The notes: generated from the letters alone by a model not told the origin. A DNA stretch of 64,000 nt from DASVNK01 sp036383895 (GCA_036383895.1 DASVNK010000075.1:183192-247191); one strand, 5' to 3'; positions 1 through 8,775 are shown, counted from the first letter of the stretch. Translations and numbers: made by a program.

Positions 1-216
1 GGCGGCGGGCGGTGGGCGCGGAGGGACGACAGTAGGTTCGTTGGGTTTTGCTGTAGACCGAACGCGCGGCTGGGAGTGGGACGTTTTTGCCGTCCTGGGC
101 GGCGTTTCGATTTTGTTGCTGAGCTGATGGATCTGCGTCTGGAGAGCAGAAATCTGCGATTCCAGCTCTTTGGAGCGGGCTGAAATCGGATCGGCCTTTT
201 TACGAAACAGGGGCAT
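1..216 (-). CDS. Coiled-coil hypothetical protein, N-terminal part
   Basis: The reading frame is open from an ATG at 216 to the left edge of the window, so the C-terminus is missing. The 72 visible residues start MPLFRKKADP. They continue with a heptad-like helix (about residues 12-38, Glu/Gln/Leu rich, SKELESQISALQTQIHQL), then a Pro/Thr/Lys-rich low-complexity linker. No enzymatic motif or signal peptide is seen. The next gene on the same strand is also coiled-coil, so the two may work together. I do not recognise the family. Confidence 0.6.
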   Translation of the reverse strand, partial: MPLFRKKADPISARSKELESQISALQTQIHQLSNKIETPPRTAKTSHSQPRVRSTAKPNEPTVVPPRPPPAA

Positions 217-261
217 CAGTCACTCATCGCTGGAGGTCAGCAGCAATATAGCCGACCTGCC

Positions 262-427
262 AGGAGTCTGTTGAAAAATTCCACTTATTCATTTTGCGCC
301 CGGGCGAACGCACTGACTTCGTTGCGCCTCCATCACAGATCGCTGCGGATATGCTCAGTCGGCGCGTCTCGTCATTACATCCGCCGCGCTCGCAACCTGA
401 ACACCCGCAATTTTTCAACAGACTCCT
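262..427. mobile_element. 166-bp element with 19-bp perfect terminal inverted repeats (MITE-like)
   Basis: The left end, AGGAGTCTGTTGAAAAATT (262-280), is the exact reverse complement of the right end (409-427). The 128 bp between carry no convincing gene. The CTGTTGAAAAA core resembles the ends of some DDE-transposase insertion sequences, from memory. A non-autonomous (MITE-like) insertion or an IS remnant is the simplest reading. The right end supplies most of the stop codon of the neighbouring coiled-coil gene. No clear target-site duplication is visible. Confidence 0.6.
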
Positions 428-1115
428 AGCGACTGAGAAGGACTGCGGTGATGATTCCGGCGCCAAGCAAGGTGGCGACGGCAACGGGCCAACTCAGCGC
501 TAGACCCAATTTGCAGAGATCGACAAAAGATTTTTGTTCGAGAGCGCCGGCGAGGCCGGGATTTTTCTGCGCTTCGGCGGCGGGTTTCAACGCGCCGTCG
601 AGGACCGGCCACTTAAGGCGGGCGGAGTTCCATTCCATGCGGGCGTTCTCGAGAGTGGTGAGCGCGCGGGTGAGTTCGGTGGTCCAGTTTTCCTGCGTCC
701 AGGATTCTTCTTTGAGGCCGTCGACTTTGGAGAATGCGTCGCGGAGGTCGGTCAGGCTTTTAGACAGTTGCTCGGCATCGCGGCGAGCCTGAAATTCAGC
801 TTCCTGGAGCAGTTCAACTCCGCGCGTGAGGTGGTTGAGCATCTCTTCGCGGCCTTGCTGGAACTCGGCGCGTTTGCGGCGAGATTCCTCGAGCGAGGCG
901 CGTTCGCGTTCGAGTTGTTCCTGGGCGCGCTTGAGTTCGGCGAGGCGGGCGTGGGCGTCGCTGACCCTGGCTTCGATTTCTTCGCGTGAGGGCGGACGAT
1001 TCGAAGACGCAAGAGAAGTCATGGTGGTAGTCGTGACGGTGCCGACGCCGAGAGATTGTTTGGAGGATTCATAATCCGTATCAATGAACTCTGACTCGTC
1101 GAACTTTGCAGCCAT
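426..1115 (-). CDS. Coiled-coil protein with C-terminal membrane anchor
   Basis: 229 residues. Residues about 45-150 are a long, highly charged coiled coil (many Glu/Arg/Ala heptads). A less charged stretch follows, and the last about 22 residues form one hydrophobic helix (WPVAVATLLGAGIITAVLL) ending in SR. This is a tail-anchored architecture with most of the protein in the cytoplasm. No catalytic motif is seen. The stop codon (428-426) lies in the right inverted repeat of the MITE-like element at 262-427, so the element may have replaced the original C-terminus. The gene is divergent from the amidohydrolase gene, with about 130 bp between for two promoters. I do not recognise the family. 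Confidence 0.7.
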   Translation of the reverse strand: MAAKFDESEFIDTDYESSKQSLGVGTVTTTTMTSLASSNRPPSREEIEARVSDAHARLAELKRAQEQLERERASLEESRRKRAEFQQGREEMLNHLTRGVELLQEAEFQARRDAEQLSKSLTDLRDAFSKVDGLKEESWTQENWTTELTRALTTLENARMEWNSARLKWPVLDGALKPAAEAQKNPGLAGALEQKSFVDLCKLGLALSWPVAVATLLGAGIITAVLLSR

Positions 1116-1246
1116 GATGCGACTGTAGAAAGAAGGTCAACGGTGTAAAGAGGAAATGCGCGGAAATGAAAAAATTGCGGGTGCGTTTTCGGTGGGCAGC
1201 TTTTTCGTGGACAGTGGAGGTTCTGGCGCACAACCTACCGTCCTCC

Positions 1247-2587
1247 ATGAATTGGAAAGTCCTGGCGCTGATCGGTCTTCTGCTTCCGCCTGCGGTGAAG
1301 GCAGAATCGATTCTTTTCCAAAACGCGAGAATTTTCCCGGTATCCAGCGCGGCAATCGAGAATGGCGCGCTGCTGATTGAAAATGGGAAGATTAAGGAGG
1401 TGGGCCAAAATATTTCCGCGGAGGGCGCGAAGATCGTGGATTGTTCCGGGAAACATATTTATCCGGGAATGATCGCGGCGGGGACCACGATGGGTTTGGT
1501 GGAGATCGATGCGGCGCGGGCGACGGTGGATATGCGCGAAGTTGGCGATTACACGCCGGATGTGCGGTCGTGGCTGGCGGTGAATCCGGATTCGGAATTG
1601 TTGCCGGTGGCGCGCGCGAATGGGATTACGCATTTCGTGCCGGTGCCGACAGGCGGGATTGTGGCGGGGCAATCGGGGTTGGTGGCGTTGCAAGGCTGGA
1701 CTGTGGAGGATCTGGCGGTGAAAGCGCCGGTGGCACTGCATCTTTTCTGGCCGAGCATGAGCCTGGACACAACACCGCGCGAAGGGTTGGTGGATAAATC
1801 GAAATTCAAATCACTCGAAGATCAGGCCAAGGAACGGGCGGAGCGTTTGAAGGATGTGGATGATTTCTTTAGCGAGGCGGAGTCGTATGCGAAGGCGCGA
1901 CCTAAGGAGGAGAAAGGGAGGATTCCGGCATGGGAAGCGATGCTGCCGTTTCTGAACGGTGAGATTCCGTTAATGGTGCATGCGGATGAATCGCGACAGA
2001 TCAAGGCGGCGGTGGAATGGGCGGTTCAGCGGAAATATAAGATGATCCTGGTCGGGGCGCGCGATGCCTGGATGCACGCGGATTTTCTGGCAACGAATAA
2101 AATTCCAGTGCTCTTTGAGCGGGTTTACTATCAGACGAGTTCGCTGGCGGCCACGCCCTCGCGGGATGTTGATCCGTACGATGTGCACTTCAAAGCGCCG
2201 GGTGTTCTCAATAGCTCGGGGGTTCAAGTTGCGCTTGGGCTCGGCCTTGGCGGGCATTCGGCGAGTGAAGTTCGCAATTTGCCTTACATCGCAGCGCAAG
2301 CGGCTGCGTTTGGTTTACCGGCGGATGTGGCACTGAAATCGATCACGTTGCATCCGGCGCAAATGCTGGGTGTGGCGGACCGGCTCGGTTCGTTGGAAGC
2401 TGGTAAAGAGGCGACCTTCGTCGTGGCGAGCGGCAATATTCTGGATATTCGCACCCAGGTTCACGAAGTGTGGATTGCAGGACAGAAAACCAGTTTGGAA
2501 ACGCGGCACACCCGGCTTTACGAGAAATACAACAACCGCCCTCGCCCAAATTCAGCCACCGCAGCCACCGCTCCTGCCGCCAAGTAA
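1247..2587 (+). CDS. Secreted amidohydrolase-family protein lacking the HxH metal motif
   Basis: 446 residues. I chose ATG 1247 because it gives a clean signal peptide (MNWKVLALIGLLLPPAVKA, cleavage before ES); an upstream ATG at 1166 would add 27 unlikely residues. The small composite beta domain (ILFQNARIFP..., NGALLIENGKI) and C-terminal 'LHPAQMLGVADRLGSLEAGK' are classic for imidazolonepropionase-like amidohydrolases. Where the first metal ligands (HxH) should follow PGMI, the sequence reads AAGTTMGL. The conserved 'VNPDSELLPVARANGITH' suggests a lineage known from soil phyla rather than a random mutant. Likely periplasmic; substrate unknown, possibly not a metal hydrolase. The stop is one base from the next start, so the two genes form an operon. 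Confidence 0.85.
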   Translation: MNWKVLALIGLLLPPAVKAESILFQNARIFPVSSAAIENGALLIENGKIKEVGQNISAEGAKIVDCSGKHIYPGMIAAGTTMGLVEIDAARATVDMREVGDYTPDVRSWLAVNPDSELLPVARANGITHFVPVPTGGIVAGQSGLVALQGWTVEDLAVKAPVALHLFWPSMSLDTTPREGLVDKSKFKSLEDQAKERAERLKDVDDFFSEAESYAKARPKEEKGRIPAWEAMLPFLNGEIPLMVHADESRQIKAAVEWAVQRKYKMILVGARDAWMHADFLATNKIPVLFERVYYQTSSLAATPSRDVDPYDVHFKAPGVLNSSGVQVALGLGLGGHSASEVRNLPYIAAQAAAFGLPADVALKSITLHPAQMLGVADRLGSLEAGKEATFVVASGNILDIRTQVHEVWIAGQKTSLETRHTRLYEKYNNRPRPNSATAATAPAAK

Positions 2588-2588
2588 T

Positions 2589-3662
2589 ATGCTTCTTTTC
2601 GATGCTCACCTCGACCTCGCGATGAACGCGCTGGAGTGGAACCGCGATTTGCGGATGCCCATTGATGCGCTGCGCGAACGCGACCGCCATTACACGGATA
2701 AGGTGGATCGCGGGAATGCGACTGTCTCCTTTCCGGAGATGCGCAAAGGCAACGTTGGAATTTGTGTGGCGACGCAAATTGCGAGGTTCGTGAAGCCGAG
2801 CAATCGCCGCCCCGGCTGGCATTCGCCGGAACAGGCGTGGGCGCAAACGCAGGGTCAACTCGCGTGGTATAAGGCCATGGAGGAATGCGGTGAGTTGGTG
2901 CAGGTGCGAAATCGTTCCGCACTTGAGGGCCAGCTTGCCGCCTGGTCGAAGGCTCCGGCGGATCACAAGCTTCCGATTGGGTATATCTTAAGTCTTGAGG
3001 GCGCAGATTCGATCCTTTCGATGAAGCACCTGGAGCGTTCCTACGAGCAGGGACTGCGCGCGCTTGGGCCGGCACATTACGGGCCGGGCACTTATGCACA
3101 GGGCACGGATGCGACTGGCGGGATCGGTGAGAAAGGGCGCGAGCTATTGAGGGAGATGCAAGGCCTCGGGATTATTTTGGATGCGACGCATCTTTGCGAT
3201 GACAGTTTTTGGGAAGCGTTGGATTTTTATTCCGGTCCTGTTTGGGCAAGCCATCATAATTGCCGTGCGCTCGTGGACCACAATCGGCAGCTCGCGGATG
3301 AACAGATCAAAGTGTTGGTTGAACGCGGTGCTGTTATTGGAGCGGTTTTCGACGCTTGGATGATGATTCCCGGCTGGCAGCGTGGGAAAACCAAGCCGGA
3401 GGAAATTGGCCTTACGATCGAGAAGATCGTCGATCATATTGACCATATCTGCCAAATTGCCGGAAATTCGCTGCATTGCGGAATTGGCAGCGACCTGGAT
3501 GGCGCGTTCGGTTTTGAACAAACGCCGGCCGACCTGAAAACAATTGCTGATTTGCAGCGCATTCCAGAAATCCTCGCGCGGCGCGGGTTCAAGCAGCAGG
3601 ACGTGGAGAACATCATGCACGAAAATTTTCTGAGGTTCCTGCGCAGCGCCTGGAAAGCCTGA
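2589..3662 (+). CDS. Membrane dipeptidase family (peptidase M19)
   Basis: 357 residues, a normal length for renal-dipeptidase-like M19 zinc enzymes, which cleave dipeptides including those with a D-residue. Visible hallmarks are the N-terminal H-x-D (FDAHLDLA, His7/Asp9), the bridging Glu in SLEGADSI, histidines in DATHLCD and WASHHNCRALVDHN, and the C-terminal GIGSDLDG. There is no signal peptide, so it is probably cytoplasmic. It starts 1 nt after the amidohydrolase stop (TAATATG), which suggests translational coupling, perhaps in peptide scavenging. The start is placed at the first Met in front of the conserved FDAHLD; a longer frame runs upstream but overlaps the previous gene. Confidence 0.9.
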   Translation: MLLFDAHLDLAMNALEWNRDLRMPIDALRERDRHYTDKVDRGNATVSFPEMRKGNVGICVATQIARFVKPSNRRPGWHSPEQAWAQTQGQLAWYKAMEECGELVQVRNRSALEGQLAAWSKAPADHKLPIGYILSLEGADSILSMKHLERSYEQGLRALGPAHYGPGTYAQGTDATGGIGEKGRELLREMQGLGIILDATHLCDDSFWEALDFYSGPVWASHHNCRALVDHNRQLADEQIKVLVERGAVIGAVFDAWMMIPGWQRGKTKPEEIGLTIEKIVDHIDHICQIAGNSLHCGIGSDLDGAFGFEQTPADLKTIADLQRIPEILARRGFKQQDVENIMHENFLRFLRSAWKA

Positions 3663-3671
3663 GTTCCGCGA

Positions 3672-4379
3672 ATGGCTTCCTTCAAGCGAAACGCACTGCG
3701 GGGTTTTTTGCTGATCGTGCTTGTCTCGCTGGCCGTCTATCTGGTGCGCATCACTGACCCGCGACATCTTCTGCGCGTGAGCCTGATGCGGATCAGCGAT
3801 CTCGGTGCGTGGGCGCCTGTTTGTTTTATCCTGATCTACATCGTTGCGTGCCTCACTTTCTTTCCGGGATTTATTCTCACGATGGGAGCTGGAATCCTCT
3901 TCGGGATTTTTCACGGAACCTTGTACGTTTCGATCGGAGCAACACTCGGCGCGGCGTGCGCGTTTTTTATCAGCCGCTATATTGCGCGGCGGTGGGTGTT
4001 GAAACACTTCGCACGCAACCCCAAATTCCGTGCGATAGACGACGCCGTGGCGAATGAGGGTTGGAAAATTGTTGGACTTATCCGCCTCTCGCCGGTGTTT
4101 CCGTTCATCCCGATGAACTTTGTTTTTGGGCTGACGAAGATCCCGTTTTGGCAATTCTTCTTTGCCACCTGGTTGGGCATCATTCCGGTGTGTCTCTTGT
4201 TTGTGTATCTCGGCACGTTACTCGGCGACATCGCGGCCCTGGGAACGCAGCCAGTCGCCGCCGGGAAAACAAAGTGGATTCTGAGCGGTTTCGGCATCGG
4301 CACCACCGCCGTGGTGAGCTTCTTCATCGCGCGCATCGCACGTAAAGCCTTGGCGAGCAGGCTGCCGGATGGCGATTGA
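3672..4379 (+). CDS. TVP38/TMEM64 family membrane protein (SNARE-associated/DedA-like fold)
   Basis: 235 residues with about five to six hydrophobic segments: 8-25, 47-75, 80-100, 135-175 and 200-222. The family signature region is visible: 'FPGFILTMGAGILFG' followed by 'GATLGAACAFFISRYIARRW' (the G-x-x-x-G/R region) and 'RLSPVFPFIPMNFVFGLT'. Members of this superfamily are inner-membrane proteins, some of them lipid scramblases or flippases; the substrate here cannot be read from the sequence. It lies 9 nt after the dipeptidase gene on the same strand, so it is probably co-transcribed. Confidence 0.88.
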   Translation: MASFKRNALRGFLLIVLVSLAVYLVRITDPRHLLRVSLMRISDLGAWAPVCFILIYIVACLTFFPGFILTMGAGILFGIFHGTLYVSIGATLGAACAFFISRYIARRWVLKHFARNPKFRAIDDAVANEGWKIVGLIRLSPVFPFIPMNFVFGLTKIPFWQFFFATWLGIIPVCLLFVYLGTLLGDIAALGTQPVAAGKTKWILSGFGIGTTAVVSFFIARIARKALASRLPDGD

Positions 4380-4482
4380 CCTATGCACTTGTCGCGAATG
4401 CATCAGGGTTTTTCCGCAGCCGTCCCTTGCTTTTCCCCTGAGCTGCGATACTTTTCCGCTCGTTAATCCATTCTGGCATTAA

Positions 4483-5442
4483 ATGTCTAAGCAGCTCTCG
4501 CGTCGTCGATTTTTGTTCCTCGGTAGTGCGGGTTTAGCCGGTGGCCTTGTTACCGCGCAAAGCTCAACCAGTCCCATGGTCCGCTTCTTGCGCGAACGCG
4601 CGGCTGAATTGGCCAAGCCCTGCTTCAGCACCCGGCACGTTCCGACCCCTCTTGCCTGGGACAACAATAAAATCACCGCCACGCTACTCGGCCATGCCAC
4701 GGTCCTGATCAATTTCGAAGGGCTCAACATCATTACCGATCCGGTTTTGTTCTCGCGCATCGGGGCCAGTTCCGTGTTTGGGACGTTTGGACCGATTCGC
4801 CGACAGGCCTGTGCGCTGAAACCCTCCGAGCTGCCGAAAATAGACCTCGTGCTCCTGTCGCATGCGCACTTGGATCATTTCGACCTGCGCAGCTTGAACG
4901 CGCTGAGAGGGAACGTAAACGCCGTCACCGCCCGCAACACGCTCGATCTCGTGCACGAAACGAAGATCAACAAGGCAACGGAACTCGGATGGGGCGAGAA
5001 GACTGTTATCAAAACTTCAAACGGCGACGCGCAAGTCGAGGCCTTCGAAGTGAAGCATTGGGGCGCACGCTGGCGGCATGACACCCAACGCGGCTACAAC
5101 GGCTACATTGTTTCGCGCAACGGGAAGAAGATTATTTTCGGCGGCGACACTGCGATGACGGATTCTTTCAAGGGTATACAGGGCAAAGGTCCGTTCGAAT
5201 TCGCGTGCATGCCGATTGGCGCCTACAATCCGTTTATCTGGTCGCATTGCAATCCTGAACAGGCGCTGCGAATGGCGAACGACGCCGGAGCTGAAAAGAT
5301 TCTGCCGATGCATTACTACACCTTCCGCTTCGGCCGCGAACTTTCCACTGAACCAATCGAGCGCCTGGAAACTGCGCTCAAAGGCGAAGCCGATCGCATG
5401 GGTTGGCGCGAAGCGGGCGAGACGTTCGTGTTGAACGCGTAA
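4483..5442 (+). CDS. Tat-exported MBL-fold metal-dependent hydrolase (UlaG/NAPE-PLD-like)
   Basis: 319 residues. A twin-arginine signal is visible at the start (SRRRFLFLG, residues 6-14) with an Ala/Gly hydrophobic core to about residue 25, so a folded metalloenzyme is exported through Tat. The metallo-beta-lactamase motif is H127-x-H129-x-D131-H132 (SHAHLDHFD), with a further ligand Asp in 'IIFGGDTAMTD' and His in 'ILPMHYYTF'. 'LLGHATVLINFEGLNIITDP' is typical of the UlaG/NAPE-PLD-like branch (phosphodiester or lactone substrates). The substrate is not deducible. It stands apart from the upstream operon (about 100 bp) and abuts the convergent methyltransferase gene with no gap. Confidence 0.9.
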   Translation: MSKQLSRRRFLFLGSAGLAGGLVTAQSSTSPMVRFLRERAAELAKPCFSTRHVPTPLAWDNNKITATLLGHATVLINFEGLNIITDPVLFSRIGASSVFGTFGPIRRQACALKPSELPKIDLVLLSHAHLDHFDLRSLNALRGNVNAVTARNTLDLVHETKINKATELGWGEKTVIKTSNGDAQVEAFEVKHWGARWRHDTQRGYNGYIVSRNGKKIIFGGDTAMTDSFKGIQGKGPFEFACMPIGAYNPFIWSHCNPEQALRMANDAGAEKILPMHYYTFRFGRELSTEPIERLETALKGEADRMGWREAGETFVLNA

Positions 5443-6117
5443 TCAGCGGCGAGAGGCAACGACGCGCACTTCGGACGCGGGCTTCACGAGGTGCACCATT
5501 CGGCGGATGATTCGAAACCCGCTTTCCCCGATTTTCAGTTTGTAAGCCAGATTCGAAGCGAACCGGTCGTAACCGAATTCACCGACTGTGGCTGATTCCA
5601 ACTTAAAGCCGCATTCAGTCACGAGATTCCCCAAGGTCTGCGCATTCCACGAATACAAATGATGGTTGGGCTCGTTCGGATCGTGCTGCCGATAGCGCCG
5701 CTCCTTTTCGAAGGGCACGAAGAGCAGGATGCGTTCACCGGGTCGAAGGAGTTTCGCGAGCTTGCGCAGTTCCACGGGCGGAAGTTCGACGTGTTCCAGG
5801 GTGTGATGGCATACGACAACGTTGATGCTTTCGGGAGCGATTTCCGAAAGGTTGTCGATCCAATCGATTCCAGGATCGCTGCTCTCGGGCCGGCCAGAAA
5901 GGTCGAAGGCGATCCTTCGAGCACAGCGGAGCCCAAGCAGGTTCCAGCCGGTGCCCGCGCCGAATTCAAAAACCGTGTCGGTCGGCTGCACGAAGGGCTG
6001 GATTTTTTCCGCGCGCAATCGCGCGACCCATGAAACGGCTTTGACGGGAAGTATGTGTTTCCTGCCGTGATATTCGCGACCAGCAGCGCCGGTGTAGTGT
6101 CGTTCCGGGCCGGTCAT
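5443..6117 (-). CDS. Class I SAM-dependent methyltransferase
   Basis: 224 residues. Motif I (EFGAGTGWNLLGL) binds S-adenosylmethionine; motif II/III is visible as 'INVVVCHHTLEHVELPP' followed by 'LAKLLRPGERILLFVPFE', typical of Methyltransf_11/23-type enzymes. The start is ATG 6117, which overlaps the stop of the upstream aminotransferase gene as ATGA, so the two are translationally coupled; an extension to 6216 would run back into that gene. The acceptor substrate is unknown. The N-terminal 'HYTGAAGREYHGRKH' resembles methyltransferases in sugar or lipid clusters, but no such cluster is present here. Confidence 0.88.
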   Translation of the reverse strand: MTGPERHYTGAAGREYHGRKHILPVKAVSWVARLRAEKIQPFVQPTDTVFEFGAGTGWNLLGLRCARRIAFDLSGRPESSDPGIDWIDNLSEIAPESINVVVCHHTLEHVELPPVELRKLAKLLRPGERILLFVPFEKERRYRQHDPNEPNHHLYSWNAQTLGNLVTECGFKLESATVGEFGYDRFASNLAYKLKIGESGFRIIRRMVHLVKPASEVRVVASRR

Positions 6118-6929
6118 ATCGCGGGGCGATACTCCTGTTTGAGGCGTTGTGTGAGGGGTGAGGTGGATATCGCGTGGCCATTGATGTGGCTGATCTCCAT
6201 CACTTCGATGCCGCAAGAGGTCACGAAGGCGCCATCCGCTTTCAACAATTCCGGTAATTTGATGTTTGCTTCTTTCGTCCGAATCCCCAGCGCTTCCGCC
6301 CGCCGCAGCAGGTAATTACGCGTGGTGCCAGGAAGAATTCCCTCGATGGGCGGAGTGTAAAGCGTTTCGCGGTCTATCCAAAAGAGGTTGGTGGAAGTGC
6401 CTTCAATCACTTCATCGCGTTCGTTCAGTAAAAGCGCTTCGTCAGCATCGCGCTCGTCCGCTTCCGCGCGCGCGAGCAGCTGGCGAAGTTTGTTGCCGTG
6501 CTTAAATCGAGAGAGTGGATCGTGCGAAGGCAGCCGAATCGAACTGGTAATCACTTTGTAACTGCCGGCCCGTTTCGCAGGAGGAAACAACGCCATCGCA
6601 AGCGTAGGATGATCTGCCCCGCGTGGTGAATAACCGCGCGGCCCTGCGCCTCGGGTGAGCGCAAGGCGCGCGGTGGAATCATGAGCGCGATTGAGAATGA
6701 TGAGCCGCGCGAGCACCGCTTTCATTTCGTTTGAGCTGAGCGGCGGCCGTATCTTCAGCGCTTCGCAACCGCCCTGCAGCCGTTGCATATGTTCGGCCCA
6801 GAGAAATGGTTCGCCGTCGTAAATGCGGATCGTTTCAAAGAGGCCATCACCGTAGAGAAAGCCGCGGTCGTGAATGGAGACGCAGGCTTGTTCTTCGGGC
6901 ACGAAACGGCCGTTGAGATAAACGATCAT
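6114..6929 (-). CDS. Class IV PLP aminotransferase / aminodeoxychorismate-lyase-like
   Basis: 271 residues. Fold type IV hallmarks are 'DRGFLYGDGLFETIRIYDG' near the N-terminus, the PLP-binding lysine in 'KHGNKLRQLLARAEA', 'EVIEGTSTNLFWI' and 'GILPGTTRNYLL'. The family includes branched-chain aminotransferase, D-amino-acid aminotransferase and 4-amino-4-deoxychorismate lyase. The short length favours the lyase / D-alanine aminotransferase side over IlvE, but the sequence alone does not settle it. ATG 6929 is preferred over a TTG at 6944. It is coupled by 4 nt overlap to the downstream methyltransferase and lies 28 nt after the FG-GAP gene. Confidence 0.88.
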   Translation of the reverse strand: MIVYLNGRFVPEEQACVSIHDRGFLYGDGLFETIRIYDGEPFLWAEHMQRLQGGCEALKIRPPLSSNEMKAVLARLIILNRAHDSTARLALTRGAGPRGYSPRGADHPTLAMALFPPAKRAGSYKVITSSIRLPSHDPLSRFKHGNKLRQLLARAEADERDADEALLLNERDEVIEGTSTNLFWIDRETLYTPPIEGILPGTTRNYLLRRAEALGIRTKEANIKLPELLKADGAFVTSCGIEVMEISHINGHAISTSPLTQRLKQEYRPAI

Positions 6930-6957
6930 AAAGGCGCCGTGCAAACGCGCCGTCCCG

Positions 6958-8133
6958 CTATTTCGTCGCAGCTTTTTGCGGCCCTTTGTTCCAGTAAATC
7001 TTCACGTTCTTCGTCGCGCGACCCGCGGCAATTACGTCGAGCCAGCCGTCGCCATCCAGATCGGCCGCCTTCAGGTCCTCGCAAGCCATCTTGTTGTCAT
7101 CGATCACGTGCGAATCCCAATGATGTCCGTCCCACGAAAACATTTTCACGCCCACTTTGCCGTCCTTGTTTTTGCCGCGCCAGCCGTAGACGATTTGCTG
7201 TTCGCGTTTTTGCAGGAAATCGCCGGTCACAATCGCATGCCCGTCCGCGATGTTGTTATCCAGCACGAATCGATTCCACTTCTCGTCGCGATTTTGCGTG
7301 TAATAAACCAGGTTCGTCCCGTGCATCGGCTCAATCGTGGCGATGAATTTTTTGCTGCCGATGCGACCCGCGCGCACTTCACCCGCGCCCAGGAATTCGC
7401 CGCCCTCGACCATTTTCGTTTTTTTCCAGGACTGCCCTTGCTTATCCAGCAGCATGATCCCTTCCTTGCCGCCGTAGAGAATCTCCTGCCCGCGATCATC
7501 ATCCCATTGAATTGGATCGAGATTATGCGTCATGTGCATCGTGTCTTCGATCACGCGCGTTTCCCATTTGGCGCGCGGCATGCCGGGCACAAGATATTCC
7601 TGCAACTTCACGCCAGCGCCCGCGCCATTTTTGTTCCCGCGACCGTGTAGTGGTGAAACCACCAGGCTATACTTGCCTACATCATCCTGCACCCACCACA
7701 TCCGGTGAACGGTTGGCTCGTGCGGGAGTTGCACAGATTCCCACTTCTGGGTGCGATCCGCCGGCGGAAGGAGCACAAAAACCGCTCCACTATTCTCTGT
7801 GTCACCCGGATTCCAACCCGCGCCCACCGCAATCTCCGCTTTGCCATCGCCATCAATATCCTGCGCGGCGATGCAAACATGGTCGCGCTCAGTGAGCTTC
7901 CCGGAAATCACATGCTTCTTCCACGAAGGATTCTCGTACCAGGCCACTTCGGCAGCATCGACCAGCAGAATATCCTGCTTTTTGTCCCCATTCACATCCG
8001 CGATCGCCAGCCCGTAACCGATGCCGACCTTGTCATCGATCGTTTGTTCCTTGAACTCCAGCGCCGGTCCGTGCGCCGCAAACATTGATCCAACCGAAAG
8101 CCAGGCGAAGATGGAAAGAAGCTGTTTGTTCAT
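6958..8133 (-). CDS. Secreted FG-GAP/VCBS beta-propeller protein
   Basis: 391 residues with a signal peptide (MNKQLLSIFAWLSVGSMFAAHG). At least five FG-GAP-type repeats with calcium-binding-like loops are visible: 'IADVNGDKKQDILLVD', 'AQDIDGDGKAEIAVGAG' and 'AADLDGDGWLDVIAAGRA'. Such proteins form seven-bladed propellers outside the cell and are abundant in Verrucomicrobiota and Planctomycetota; the ligand is unknown. The start at 8133 is set by the signal peptide; a longer frame to 8223 adds no sensible sequence. It is the first gene of a run with the aminotransferase and methyltransferase genes. Confidence 0.85.
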   Translation of the reverse strand: MNKQLLSIFAWLSVGSMFAAHGPALEFKEQTIDDKVGIGYGLAIADVNGDKKQDILLVDAAEVAWYENPSWKKHVISGKLTERDHVCIAAQDIDGDGKAEIAVGAGWNPGDTENSGAVFVLLPPADRTQKWESVQLPHEPTVHRMWWVQDDVGKYSLVVSPLHGRGNKNGAGAGVKLQEYLVPGMPRAKWETRVIEDTMHMTHNLDPIQWDDDRGQEILYGGKEGIMLLDKQGQSWKKTKMVEGGEFLGAGEVRAGRIGSKKFIATIEPMHGTNLVYYTQNRDEKWNRFVLDNNIADGHAIVTGDFLQKREQQIVYGWRGKNKDGKVGVKMFSWDGHHWDSHVIDDNKMACEDLKAADLDGDGWLDVIAAGRATKNVKIYWNKGPQKAATK

Positions 8134-8281
8134 AGCTGTGAGCCCAGTATAGGAATTCTGGCCATGAACACAAACCGCTAATCCGGCTACGAAACGGTCC
8201 GTCCGCCCAGCACGCACCCACATTCAAGCGTCGTTAAAACAATTCTTGACGCTTGGAGGCAATTTGGTTGCATTGCGGCGC

Positions 8282-8671
8282 ATGACTAAAACGTTTTCGT
8301 TCTTTGCAATTCTTTTCCTGGCGCTTGTGACCGGCTGTGTGAGTCGCGTTGATGATCGCAAGACGGTTGGGATGCCTTTTGTGAAGGATACGATCGAAGG
8401 GCGATACCAGCGTCCGCCCGCGGCGATCTTTGCGGCTGCGAAATCCGTGCTCGAATTAAACGGCACGTTGACGGGCGAAAACACCATCAACAACTCGCTC
8501 GAAGCCAAGGTCGATAACCGCACGGTTGTCATCAAAGTCGACGAGGTGGAGCCCGGTGTGAGCCGGGTGTTGATCCAGGCGCGCAAGAAGGGTGGCGCGG
8601 GCGATGTGGACTTGGCGGCTGAGTTGGATAAGCAGATCGCGCTGAAGTTGGCGACGGGTGCCGCGCGGTAA
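8282..8671 (+). CDS. Small lipoprotein of unknown function (DUF3568-like)
   Basis: 129 residues. The N-terminus is a lipoprotein signal (FFAILFLALVTGC, lipobox LVTGC, Cys about residue 18). The mature part 'AAAKSVLELNGTLTGENTINNSLEAKVDNRTVVIKVDEVEPGVSRVLIQ' has the alternating pattern of the DUF3568/BON-like small periplasmic fold: a helix followed by a beta sheet testing 'value versus residual' patterns. ATG 8282 is chosen over 8246 because it begins the signal. A strong rho-independent terminator follows at 8699-8728, so this is probably a monocistronic gene. Confidence 0.8.
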   Translation: MTKTFSFFAILFLALVTGCVSRVDDRKTVGMPFVKDTIEGRYQRPPAAIFAAAKSVLELNGTLTGENTINNSLEAKVDNRTVVIKVDEVEPGVSRVLIQARKKGGAGDVDLAAELDKQIALKLATGAAR

Positions 8672-8698
8672 TCGGGTAAAAATCTTGTTCTGATTTCG

Positions 8699-8728
8699 AA
8701 GAGCCAGGCCTTAGGACCTGGCTCTTTT
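8699..8728 (+). terminator. Rho-independent terminator after the lipoprotein gene
   Basis: A 10-bp stem, AAGAGCCAGG (8699-8708) with CCTGGCTCTT (8717-8726), has an 8-nt loop that can pair further, followed by T residues. It lies 28 nt after the stop at 8671. Confidence 0.85.
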
Positions 8729-8775
8729 CATTTCTGTTTCAACAGTTGAGTAGACCGAAGCGTGCACTACCGTGG

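Noticed and set aside
1166..1246. N-terminal extension of the amidohydrolase gene
   Set aside because: Adds residues in front of a clean signal peptide starting at 1247.
2370..2588. Long start for the dipeptidase gene
   Set aside because: Runs inside the amidohydrolase gene; the conserved FDAHLD begins at 2589.
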